DNA from: Solirubrobacteraceae bacterium
GTDB taxonomy: Bacteria > Actinomycetota > Thermoleophilia > Solirubrobacterales > Solirubrobacteraceae
NCBI GenBank assembly: GCA_031177685.1
Contig: JAPSGI010000008.1
Coordinates: forward strand, 1-64,000
Direction of reading: 5' to 3'
DNA length: 64,000 nucleotides
Shown here: piece after piece, positions 1-8,280 of the stretch
Layout: every line of letters begins with the position of its first letter
Numbering within the stretch: the first letter of the stretch is position 1
Translations under genes and position numbers: made by a program
The notes under the pieces: generated by a model
What the model saw: only the letters and a program-made list of their open reading frames with translations
The model's database searches: none
What the model was told of the DNA's origin: nothing

Positions 1-117
1 GCGCACCAACGAACGCCCGCCCCACCGAGCAACCCAACCCGCCATGACATCTCGTCGACCCATAAGCCACAAGAGCCCCGCCCACGCGAACACCCGCGCC
101 GAAACAAAGCCCTACCA

Positions 118-149
118 GCACAACGCAGCCACACCCACGAACGTGACGC
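118..149 (-). promoter_or_regulatory. Envelope-type bipartite promoter element, leftward copy at the window edge
   Basis: Read on the minus strand this is GCGTCACG, 17 bases, then GTTGTGC. It is one of eight copies with identical spacing in the first 26.6 kb. It points left toward the window edge. Any gene it serves begins near position 63 or lies outside the window: a minus-strand frame starting with ATG at 63 stays open to base 1, but it is too short to judge. Confidence 0.6.
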
Positions 150-192
150 CGCACTCACGCCCCGTCGACCAAAAGGCTGCTAAGGTCGCCCC

Positions 193-690
193 ATGTTCCG
201 GACGGGGCCAGCAAGTTCCGCGATCCTGCTTGCCGCATTCGCCTTGGTCGCTGGTTGCGCCGACGACAAGGACGACGGCGAGGGTGCACGGAAGACCTCG
301 ACCTCCCCGAAGGCGGCCGCCGGACTACCTGGCCCCATCCACCCCCGGTGCGGCACGGAGGGCTTCGCCAAGCCTCGTGTTCGCCGCATCCCCGGCGAAC
401 CTCCCGCCGGCTCGCTCTGGAGCCTAAGCTACACGCGCACCAGACCTGCACGGGCCGGCGAGGCCAACACCATCCTGCTCACACAGGCCTCGCCCAAGAG
501 CCCACGACCAAGCACGAACCGGCCCACGACCAGCAGGAACATCGCGGGCCACAGAGTCACCTACAGCCGTCCGACCAAGCGGCACCCGTTCGCCAGCGCC
601 AACTGGAAGACGCGCCGCGCCACCTACGCCGTCATCACCACCGGCGCCGGCACCACCACGGTCGACGAGCTCATCCGCTGCCTCCCCTGA
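193..690 (+). CDS. Putative secreted lipoprotein, unknown function
   Basis: A 165-residue protein with a short hydrophobic N-terminus ending in a lipobox (LVAGC, Cys near residue 22), so it is probably lipid-anchored outside the membrane. The rest is Pro/Thr/Arg-rich with two further Cys; no known domain is recognised. The start is supported by a TAAGGT -10 box at 181-186 that ends six bases before the ATG, implying a leaderless mRNA. The gene runs convergently into the propeller gene, six bases away. The plus strand here is strongly C-rich, unlike its neighbours, so this may be a fast-evolving or acquired gene. It is real by signal peptide and promoter, but its function is unknown. Confidence 0.6.
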   Translation: MFRTGPASSAILLAAFALVAGCADDKDDGEGARKTSTSPKAAAGLPGPIHPRCGTEGFAKPRVRRIPGEPPAGSLWSLSYTRTRPARAGEANTILLTQASPKSPRPSTNRPTTSRNIAGHRVTYSRPTKRHPFASANWKTRRATYAVITTGAGTTTVDELIRCLP

Positions 691-696
691 CCGCGC

Positions 697-3600
697 CTAA
701 CGGCGCCGGGCGGAGACGACTTCGAACTTGGCGGAGAGGACAGAGCTGCCCCGGGTCAGCGGCAGCGTGGCGATCTTCACGCGGTAGCGGCCGCGGACGA
801 GCCGCCGCTGGCGCACTCGCTGGCCGCGGAAAGAAACGCGATTGCGGCCACGCTTTCCGCGCCTGACCACCTCGGCGAAGCGCACGTAACGCACGCAGCG
901 CCGGCGTCGGTCGTTACGGGCACCGCGACGCCGGGGACAGCGGCCCACGACGCGGCGCTCGAACCGCAGCCGGACCCGGGCGGCGCGTGACAGGGTGAAG
1001 CGGATGGTGAGGGGCCTTGCCCCCATGCGCAGGCGAGGCGGCGTAACCGCCACGGCGCTCACCTGCGCGGGGGGCGCAGACTTTGCGTTCGCCGGCGGCG
1101 GTGGGGTCCCCCCCGCGGTCGGCGCTGGGAGCTCGCTGAGCCCGGTGTCGGAGTCGGACGAGCCCGACGTACCCAGGCACGCGTCTCCGGAGAACGGCGA
1201 GCCGGCGCCCGAGCCGAAGGCCGCCAGGCCGCGGTTCGCCGCCGCGCCGAGGCTCTCGAACGTGCCGCCGGCGTAGACCGCCCCGTCGCCCAGAGCGAGG
1301 GCGTATACGGTGGCGTCGGCTGCCGGATTCCACGCCGTGGGCGTTCCCTGCGAGGGATCGGCGGAGGCCAGGTTCGCGCGCGGCTCGTCGCGCACGTTCG
1401 CGAAGCGTCCGCCGAGATAGACCGCCGAGTCGCTGACGGCGAGCGCCCTGACGGACGCGCCGACCGTCTGAGCGTTGATCGCCGGGTTGAAGGCGGTGGC
1501 GTGCCCGCCGGCGGCGCTCAGGCCGGCGACCTTCTGCCTGGCCGCTTCGCCGATGCGGCCGAACAGGCCGCCGGCGTAGATGGTGGGGCCGTAGCGAGCG
1601 AGGGCGAGAACCGGGGCGTCGGCATCCGGGTTCCATCCGGTGGCGGCGCTCGTGGCGGGATCGATCGCCGCGACGTTGGCGCGCTCTTGGCCGCCGGCCC
1701 GGTTGAAGCGCCCACCGACGTACACCTGGCCGCAGGCCGGCAGAACGGCGTGCACCTGTGCGCCAAGCCCCTGCGCACCCGGGTTCCACCCGGTCGCCGC
1801 GCCGCTCCCCGCATCGAGCGCGGCAAGGTTGGCGCGGTCATGGCCGCCGATCGAATCGAACGCCCCGCCCACGTAGAGCGTCGTGCCCGCCAGCGACAGC
1901 GCGAGCACGTCCTCGGCGCCGTCGTCCGCGGCGGGGCTCGGGTTGAACGACGTCGCCGCGCCCGAGGAGGCGTCGACGCCGGCGAGGCTGCGGCGCGGCT
2001 CCCCCGCGACGTGCGAGAAGCGGCCGCCTACGTAGAGGGTGCTGTTGGATGCGGCGAGGGAATGGACGAGCGGCGGGTCTCCCGGCGGGCCCGAAACGAT
2101 GGGCGCCCACCCGTCTACCAGCTGCCCGGCCGAGTCGAAGGCGGCCAGGCCGGCGCGGTTGCGGGAGTCGACCGAGCGGAAGTCGCCGCCCGCGTAGATC
2201 GCCGAGGCCGTGGAGTCGTGTGCGAGCGCGTCCACCGAGGTGTCGGTGCGAGGCGCCTCCCAGGACGGCGCCGAGCGCGCTGCGTGCGGGGGGTTGGTGT
2301 CCAGCGCGACAACGCCCTCGGCGAACAGCCCGCCGGCGAGGAGCGTCGAGGGGTCGCCGGGCGACCAGGCCAGTGAGCGCACCGGTGCGCTCGCGCCCGC
2401 GCCCACCGCGGTCGCCGTCGCGGCGAAAGTGGTCACGCTGGCGTTCGGGATCGCGTCGATCCTGCCCAGCTTCGCGGCGGGCACAGACCCGGCCACATGC
2501 GTGAAGTCACCGCCGAAGTACAGCCACTTCTTGCCAGCCGGGTTGGGAGCCGGCGGCTCGACGAGCTCGATCGCCCGGACCGCGCACTCCGTGCAGGCGC
2601 CCGTCGCGGCGCTGGGCTCGGTGGTTCCCCAGCTCCCGAAGCGCGTGTCGGCGTTCACGGCACGGGTGGTCCTGTTCGTGATCCTGAACTGGTAGGCGCG
2701 CAGGAGCGGCCTGCGGTCCGCCGTGGCGGTCGGCTTGTTCCATCCGCTGAGGTAGACGGCGAGCATCGTGTCGGTCGCGTTCTCGGCAACCGGTCCGCCG
2801 GCCTCGACGTCATGCACGCCGGCACCGACGACGCCGCCACTGGCCCCCAGCCCGACGGCTGGCTTCCAGGTGCTGATCGGCCGGCCCGTCAGCGGCGAGT
2901 TCGTGGAGTCGACGGCGCCGACGCCCCACGCCACGCCCACGCCGTGCAGTTCGATGAGCGGATCGGCGGGCCCCAACTGGGTGAAGGTGCCTCCGAGAAA
3001 GAGGAGGGGCTGGGGCCTCGAAGTAGGACTCCCGCTCACGGTCACCGGCAGATTCACGTGCGCGACATCGAGGGAGTGCACGGCGGGTAGGCAGGCCGGC
3101 TGCTGGCTTGGGTTGCAGAGCGTCAGCGTCCCGAACTCGGGGATCGGGGCGCCGTCGCCGGGCCGCAGCGCCGCCACGTTCTGATGGGGCTCCTCGTCGA
3201 TCTGCCAGAACAGCCCGCCCACGTAGAGGACGTCGTTGGAGCGATCGAGCAGCAGGACGTTGACCTCGGCGGGCCGGTTCTGCGCGGTCAGGGCCTTCGG
3301 CCTGAAGGCGGGGTCGACGGAGCCGTCGGCGTTCACGTGCGCCAGCCCGATCCGCGCGTGGCCTCCCACGGACGTGAACGTGCCGCCGATGTACCACCCG
3401 CCGGACCCGTCGGAGATCGCGGCGCGCACGTCGCCTCCCACCACCTGGGGGAACGGCCGCAGCGCCCCCGAGGGGGACATGACGACGCCGGGCCCGGTGC
3501 GCTTGCCCACGCGGGTGAACTCGCCGCCGATGTACGTCCGGCCCCCGGCGTGGGTGATCGCGCGGACGGGACCGTCCGTCACGTAGGTGCCTTGGGCCGG

Positions 3601-3720
3601 CGCGTCCGGCGGGACGCCCGTCGCCGTTGCCGGCCACGCGGCGCAGATCGCCAGCGCCGTGCACAGGGCGACGCGCCGCGCGCTGCGGCGGGCGCGACTA
3701 TGGGTTCCCTGTCTCGACAA
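697..3720 (-). CDS. Secreted multi-repeat beta-propeller protein (delta-60/DUF5122-like)
   Basis: 1,007 residues. An N-terminal signal peptide (basic start, then a hydrophobic stretch near residues 16-33) is followed by about 13 repeats of the type YVGGxF, each about 55-75 residues long. This is the pattern of delta-60/DUF5122 beta-propeller proteins and would give two propellers. Next come a Pro/Ala linker and an Arg-rich C-terminal domain of about 100 residues with two Cys. The product should be exported; the Arg-rich tail recurs in other secreted proteins here and may bind the wall. The start is a TTG, the first usable codon after an in-frame break; its Shine-Dalgarno is weak, so the exact start is uncertain. 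An envelope-type promoter lies at 3755-3786. No catalytic residues are seen, and a binding or adhesion role is inferred. Confidence 0.8.
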   Translation of the reverse strand: MSRQGTHSRARRSARRVALCTALAICAAWPATATGVPPDAPAQGTYVTDGPVRAITHAGGRTYIGGEFTRVGKRTGPGVVMSPSGALRPFPQVVGGDVRAAISDGSGGWYIGGTFTSVGGHARIGLAHVNADGSVDPAFRPKALTAQNRPAEVNVLLLDRSNDVLYVGGLFWQIDEEPHQNVAALRPGDGAPIPEFGTLTLCNPSQQPACLPAVHSLDVAHVNLPVTVSGSPTSRPQPLLFLGGTFTQLGPADPLIELHGVGVAWGVGAVDSTNSPLTGRPISTWKPAVGLGASGGVVGAGVHDVEAGGPVAENATDTMLAVYLSGWNKPTATADRRPLLRAYQFRITNRTTRAVNADTRFGSWGTTEPSAATGACTECAVRAIELVEPPAPNPAGKKWLYFGGDFTHVAGSVPAAKLGRIDAIPNASVTTFAATATAVGAGASAPVRSLAWSPGDPSTLLAGGLFAEGVVALDTNPPHAARSAPSWEAPRTDTSVDALAHDSTASAIYAGGDFRSVDSRNRAGLAAFDSAGQLVDGWAPIVSGPPGDPPLVHSLAASNSTLYVGGRFSHVAGEPRRSLAGVDASSGAATSFNPSPAADDGAEDVLALSLAGTTLYVGGAFDSIGGHDRANLAALDAGSGAATGWNPGAQGLGAQVHAVLPACGQVYVGGRFNRAGGQERANVAAIDPATSAATGWNPDADAPVLALARYGPTIYAGGLFGRIGEAARQKVAGLSAAGGHATAFNPAINAQTVGASVRALAVSDSAVYLGGRFANVRDEPRANLASADPSQGTPTAWNPAADATVYALALGDGAVYAGGTFESLGAAANRGLAAFGSGAGSPFSGDACLGTSGSSDSDTGLSELPAPTAGGTPPPPANAKSAPPAQVSAVAVTPPRLRMGARPLTIRFTLSRAARVRLRFERRVVGRCPRRRGARNDRRRRCVRYVRFAEVVRRGKRGRNRVSFRGQRVRQRRLVRGRYRVKIATLPLTRGSSVLSAKFEVVSARRR

Positions 3721-3754
3721 TTAGGTCCGTTCCCGCACTACATGGCACGCGAAG

Positions 3755-3786
3755 GAACAACGCGGGCCGGCCGGCAAACGTGACGC
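3755..3786 (-). promoter_or_regulatory. Envelope-type bipartite promoter element for the propeller gene
   Basis: Minus-strand GCGTCACG (3786-3779), 17 bases, GTTGTTC (3761-3755), oriented toward the gene starting at 3720. The predicted transcript has a leader of about 25-30 bases. The divergent MMPL gene instead has its own TATCAT box at 3819-3824. Confidence 0.65.
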
Positions 3787-3830
3787 GCCATACCTGCGTG
3801 CGGCTTGGCGGGCGGCCCTATCATGGGTGC

Positions 3831-6038
3831 ATGGGAAGAGGGGCCCCCCGCGGGAGCTGGGGCCGGTCTCTCCCGAAGGGGGACGGGAAGAGGTCGAGCC
3901 GGCGGCTCGAACATTGGGCGAACCTCGTCCAGGATCGGCGCTGGGCGGTCCTGGCGCTCGCGGCCGTCGTCCTGGCCGGCTCCGCCCTGCTCGGCGGCCA
4001 GGTGGAGGACCGACTATCCAACGGCGGCTTCGAGGACCCGGCGAGCGAGAGCGCCGTCGTGGAGCGCGAATTACAGGACCGGCTGGGATTCGACGTCGAC
4101 CCGGGGATGGTGGTGCTCGCGCGCGCGCACCGCGACGTGCGCAGCAAGCCGGTGCGCGCCGAGCTGGAGCGCCTGGCCGCCGACATCTCCCGCGACCCAG
4201 AGGTGGGAGCCGTGCTGACCCACTACGCCGGCCCGCCCGGGCTCGTGTCGCGGGACGGGCGCTCGACCTACCTCGTGGTGAACTTCCGCATGAAGGACCT
4301 CGACGCCGTGGGGGACGCGACCGAGCGCCTGCGCGAGCGGCTGCGCTCTCAGTCGCTGGAGCTCTCCTACGGCGGCTACGGGGTCTGGTTTCGCCAGGGC
4401 AGCGAGATCGCCAAGCGCGACCTCGAGCGTGCGGAGCTGCTGGTGCTCCCGGCGCTGGCGCTGCTGCTGTTCGTGGTCTTCCGCGGCGTGGTCGCGGCGC
4501 TGCTGCCCCTGCTGCTGGCCGGCTTCGCCCTGCTCGGGACCTACGCCGGTCTGCGGGTGATCGACGGCTTCTCGGACATCTCCGTCTACGCCCTGAACCT
4601 CGCCAGCCCGCTGAGCCTCGGCCTGGCCATCGACTACAGCCTGTTCGTCGTGTCGCGCTACCGCGAGGAGCTGGAACGAGGACGCGATCCCACGGCGGCG
4701 CTGCGCGTGACGCTGCGGACCTCGGGACGGACGGTGGTCTTCAGCTCGCTCACCGTGGCGGCCGCGATGGCGGCGCTGCTGCTGTTCCCCCAGCCCTTCC
4801 TGTACTCGATGGGCATCGCGGGGATCTTCGTCGCCCTGTTCGCCGGCCTGGCGGCACTGACCGTCGTCCCCGCGGCGCTGGCGGTGCTCGGCCCGCGCAT
4901 CAACGCCCTGTCGCTGAAGCGCAAGCGCGGTAACGAGCCCGGCCCGCTGTGGCGGCGCGTCCCGCAGGCGATCGTGCGGCGACCCGGCCTCTCGGCCGCC
5001 GCGGCCATCATCATCGTGATGGTCGTCGCGTCGCCGGCGCTGCGCACGACGTTCACGACGTTCGACACCACGGTCCTGCCTGCCGGCTCGGAGCCGCGCG
5101 TCGTGCGCGAGGCCATCTCGAGCGAGTTTCCCGCCTTCCACGACTCGCCGAACCTCGTGCTGGTGCGCGGCCCGGCGGTCGCCGGCCGCAGCGCCCTGGA
5201 CGCGACGCGCCGGCGGCTGGCCGCGCTGGAGGGAGCCGGCTCGGTGACGCCGCTGACCCGTCTGGGGCCCGACGCGGCGCTGCTCGAGGTCGTCTCGCGC
5301 CATCCGCCGCTGGATCCGGCGAGCCTGCACCTCGTCGACCGCATCCGCGCTTCGGGCCCGGGCGTCGGGGTGACCGGACAGACGGCCGAGTTCGTGGACG
5401 GTCGCCGCAGCATCCTCGATCACCTGCCGATCGCACTGCTGGCGATCGCGCTGGCGACCGTGCCGCTGCTGATGGCGATGACGGGGTCGCTGGTCCTGCC
5501 GTTCGCCGCCCTGTTCCTCAACGCCGTCACGGTGGTGTGCGCCTTCGGCTTCCTCGTCTTCGTCTTCCAGGACGGCCGCTTCACCGGCCTGCTCGACTAC
5601 GAGAGCCTCGGGGGGATCGAGATCAACCAGTCGGTGCTCCTGCTCGCGGTGATCTTCGGCGTCTCGACCGACTATGGCGTGTTCCTGCTCGCGCGCGTGA
5701 AGGAGTTCCTGGACCGCGGGCTCTCGCACCGCGAGGCGGCCGCCGAGGCGGTGCTGCGCACCGGGCGCCTGATCACCGCGGCGGCCGCGGTGGTCTGCGT
5801 CGCCGTCGGCTCGCTGGCCACGTCGAGCCTGGAGTTCCTGAAGGCCGACGGCCTGGGCATCGCCTTCGCGATCGCCTTCGACGCGACGGTGATCCGCCTG
5901 CTGCTGATCCCCTCGATCCTGGCGGTCCTGGGACCGCGCGCCTGGTGGGCGCCCCAGCCCGTCCGGCGCCTGCACGACCGCTTTGCGCAGCGAGCGCCGA
6001 CTGTCGCGCCCATCGCGGCGCCGGAGACCGGCGACTAA
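3831..6038 (+). CDS. MMPL/RND-family membrane transporter
   Basis: 735 residues with the duplicated layout of MMPL proteins: TM1, a roughly 150-residue extracytoplasmic domain, a block of five TM helices, then a repeat of the same plan. Each TM block carries the family Asp-Tyr motif (AIDYSLFV in the first half, STDYGVFL in the second), known in related RND pumps to carry proton-relay residues. These proteins export lipids or other hydrophobic molecules across the inner membrane in actinobacteria; the substrate here is not evident. The ATG at 3831 sits six bases after TATCAT (3819-3824), supporting a leaderless start instead of an upstream in-frame codon. Two same-strand genes follow closely. 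Confidence 0.9.
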   Translation: MGRGAPRGSWGRSLPKGDGKRSSRRLEHWANLVQDRRWAVLALAAVVLAGSALLGGQVEDRLSNGGFEDPASESAVVERELQDRLGFDVDPGMVVLARAHRDVRSKPVRAELERLAADISRDPEVGAVLTHYAGPPGLVSRDGRSTYLVVNFRMKDLDAVGDATERLRERLRSQSLELSYGGYGVWFRQGSEIAKRDLERAELLVLPALALLLFVVFRGVVAALLPLLLAGFALLGTYAGLRVIDGFSDISVYALNLASPLSLGLAIDYSLFVVSRYREELERGRDPTAALRVTLRTSGRTVVFSSLTVAAAMAALLLFPQPFLYSMGIAGIFVALFAGLAALTVVPAALAVLGPRINALSLKRKRGNEPGPLWRRVPQAIVRRPGLSAAAAIIIVMVVASPALRTTFTTFDTTVLPAGSEPRVVREAISSEFPAFHDSPNLVLVRGPAVAGRSALDATRRRLAALEGAGSVTPLTRLGPDAALLEVVSRHPPLDPASLHLVDRIRASGPGVGVTGQTAEFVDGRRSILDHLPIALLAIALATVPLLMAMTGSLVLPFAALFLNAVTVVCAFGFLVFVFQDGRFTGLLDYESLGGIEINQSVLLLAVIFGVSTDYGVFLLARVKEFLDRGLSHREAAAEAVLRTGRLITAAAAVVCVAVGSLATSSLEFLKADGLGIAFAIAFDATVIRLLLIPSILAVLGPRAWWAPQPVRRLHDRFAQRAPTVAPIAAPETGD

Positions 6039-6050
6039 GGGGGATCGGCG

Positions 6051-6611
6051 GTGGCGCGCAAGCGACAACGCGCGAGCGGCGGAGCGCAGTCCGAGCGCGA
6101 GATCGCCGAGCAGCTCGACGCGCTGTACGCGGAGCTTCCGAAGCTGGCCTGCAAGGGAAAGTGCTGGAAGTGCTGCGGGCCGGTGCTGATGTCGCCCGGC
6201 GAGCGCGAGCGGATCCGCCGCGAGGGCGGCGTCGAGGTCCCCACCGTGCCGGAGATGCGCCGCGAGCACCGCACGATGTGCCCGGCGCTGAAGAACCACC
6301 GCTGCACCGTGTACACGGCGCGCCCGCTCGTGTGCCGCCTGTGGGGGATCGAGGAGACGATGCGCTGCCCGTACGGGTGCGTGCCCGAGGGCGGCTGGAT
6401 GAGCGAGCGCGAGGCCGTCGGATTCTGGCTGCGGGTGTACACGATCGCCGGCTGGCCAATGGAGAAGGAGGAGCGGCTCACGCCCAAGCAGGTCGCCGAG
6501 CGCCTGCGCCGCTATCAGGAGGGCGTGGCGCGCGACCCGGAGGGCATGGCGCGCGTGCAGCCGGAGGCCGAGCCGCCGCGCGGGCTGCGCCGCTGGAGGC
6601 GCTCGAGGTAG
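6051..6611 (+). CDS. YkgJ-type cysteine-cluster (metal-chelating) protein
   Basis: 186 residues starting at a GTG. The N-terminal part has CKGKCWKCC, and further Cys lie at about residues 80, 85, 95, 104 and 108 (MCPAL, CTVY, CRLWG, CPYGC). This is the Cys-rich signature of the YkgJ/Fe-S or zinc cluster family (PF03692). The biochemical role of the family is not settled; some members are linked to metal binding or flagellar modification. It lies 12 bases after the MMPL gene and two bases before the next membrane protein, so the three are probably one transcript. The C-terminus is Arg/Pro-rich. Confidence 0.8.
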   Translation: MARKRQRASGGAQSEREIAEQLDALYAELPKLACKGKCWKCCGPVLMSPGERERIRREGGVEVPTVPEMRREHRTMCPALKNHRCTVYTARPLVCRLWGIEETMRCPYGCVPEGGWMSEREAVGFWLRVYTIAGWPMEKEERLTPKQVAERLRRYQEGVARDPEGMARVQPEAEPPRGLRRWRRSR

Positions 6612-6613
6612 CG

Positions 6614-8275
6614 ATGCTCGTCCGGGCCGTCATCCTCGCCGCCGCGCTGCTCGCGCTCGGGCCGCCCGCGACGGCGCTGGCGCAGGACGCCGTCGCCGGG
6701 CCACCGCGCGAGGCGCCGTTCGCCGAGACGCTGCCGCCGCCCGGCTTCACCGTGTCGGCGAACCAGGCGATCGAGATCGCCGATCGCACCCGCGCGGCCC
6801 GCGATCTGCGCCGTCGCGAGCGGCGCGTGGTGGCGAAGGCCTGGGTCTACGCCGACCGGCGCTGGCAGGTCGACTACTACGTCGACGGCGACCTGCTCGT
6901 GGAGGTCGACGTCACGGCGCACGGGCGGGTCCTGGCCACCTTCACGGGGCCGCAGGCGGAGTGGGAGCTGGCCCGAGGTCACGCCGGCGGCGTCGTGGAT
7001 TCCCCGTGGGTGTGGGCCGGGCTCGCGCTCCTGTTCCTCGCGCCGTTCTTCGATCCCCGGCGCCCGCGCCGGCTGCTGCACCTGGATCTGCTCGTGCTGC
7101 TCGCGTTCGGCCTGTCGCAGCTGTTCTTCACCCGCGGCGACGTGTACACGTCGGTCCCGCTGGTCTACCCGGTCCTCGCCTACCTGCTGGTGCGCATGCT
7201 CGTGGTCGGGATGCGCGGGCGCGAAGGCGCGGGGCCGCTGGTCCCGTACGTCCCGACCGCCGTCCTGGCGGTCGCCCTCGTCCTGCTGGTCGGGGGCCGG
7301 GTCGCCCTCAACGTCGCCAACGATCGGCTGGTCGACGTGGGGTACGCGTCGGTGCTGGGCGCCCAGCGCATCCACCAGGGAGAGGAGCTCTACGTCCGCA
7401 GCGACGGGCACGGCGACACCTATGGGCCCGTCATGTACCTCGCCTACGTCCCCTTCGAGCGCACTCTGCCGTTCAACTCGAACCTTCCCGCCGCGCACGG
7501 CGCGGCGATCGCCTTCGACCTGATGACGCTGGTGGGCGTGCTGCTGCTCGGGATGCGACTGCGCGCCGGCCCGGAGGGGCGCCGCCTGGGGCTGGCGCTC
7601 GCGTGGGCCTGGGCCGCGTACCCCTACAGCATGCTCGCCCTAGGAGTGAACACGAACGACGCGCTCGTCCCGGCGCTGCTCGTCTTCTCGCTGCTGGCGG
7701 TGGGCGGCGCGCGCACCCGCGGGACGCTGCGATCCGGCGTGCGCGGGGCGCTGCTGGGCCTCGCCGTCGCCGCCAAGTTCGCTCCGCTGGCGCTGGCCCC
7801 GCTGCTGGCGGCCGGGCAGGGCGAGCGCCGGCCGCGCGCCCTCGTGGTTTTCGCGGCGGCACTGGCCGCCGTGATCGCCGTGACGGTGTGGCCGTTCCTG
7901 CCGCCCGGCGGGGTGAGCGAGTTCTACGACCGGACGATCGGCTTCCAGCTCGGGCGCGACTCGCCGTTCTCGCTCTGGGGCCTGCACTCCAACTGGGAGT
8001 GGCTGCAGGGCGTGGTGAAGGTGGCGGCGGCGGCGCTGGCGGCGGCGGTGTACCTGATCCCCCGGCGTCGCTCGCTCAGGCAGGTGGTCGCGCTGGCGGC
8101 GGCCGTGGTGATCGCGGTCCAGCTCTCGGTGCCGCACTGGTTCTACTTCTACATCGTCTGGTTCGCGCCGCTCGTGCTCGCCGCGCTCTTCGCGGGGCAT
8201 GAGACGGCGAAGGGGCGACACCCCGCCGAGCAGACGCCGGCGCCCACGGCCGAGCGGACGCCCGTCGCCGCCTGA
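6614..8275 (+). CDS. Polytopic membrane glycosyltransferase-like protein (GT87/DUF2029-like)
   Basis: 553 residues. After a signal-like helix there is a soluble domain of about 100 residues (residues 30-125, PepSY-like in size), then roughly ten hydrophobic helices. The first loop of the helical part contains YGPVMYLAY, similar to the first extracytoplasmic loop of GT-C enzymes of the DUF2029/GT87 type that use polyprenyl-phosphate sugars. A mannosyl- or arabinosyltransferase-like role is inferred. The ATG at 6614 lies two bases after the previous stop, so I prefer it to the long upstream frame, which is a shadow. The gene ends five bases from the convergent sigma-like gene. Confidence 0.7.
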   Translation: MLVRAVILAAALLALGPPATALAQDAVAGPPREAPFAETLPPPGFTVSANQAIEIADRTRAARDLRRRERRVVAKAWVYADRRWQVDYYVDGDLLVEVDVTAHGRVLATFTGPQAEWELARGHAGGVVDSPWVWAGLALLFLAPFFDPRRPRRLLHLDLLVLLAFGLSQLFFTRGDVYTSVPLVYPVLAYLLVRMLVVGMRGREGAGPLVPYVPTAVLAVALVLLVGGRVALNVANDRLVDVGYASVLGAQRIHQGEELYVRSDGHGDTYGPVMYLAYVPFERTLPFNSNLPAAHGAAIAFDLMTLVGVLLLGMRLRAGPEGRRLGLALAWAWAAYPYSMLALGVNTNDALVPALLVFSLLAVGGARTRGTLRSGVRGALLGLAVAAKFAPLALAPLLAAGQGERRPRALVVFAAALAAVIAVTVWPFLPPGGVSEFYDRTIGFQLGRDSPFSLWGLHSNWEWLQGVVKVAAAALAAAVYLIPRRRSLRQVVALAAAVVIAVQLSVPHWFYFYIVWFAPLVLAALFAGHETAKGRHPAEQTPAPTAERTPVAA

Positions 8276-8280
8276 ACCGC

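Noticed and set aside
4071-6299. A 742-codon minus-strand frame opposite the MMPL gene
   Set aside because: Gln/Arg/Gly-rich shadow with no domain; the plus-strand MMPL motifs are decisive.
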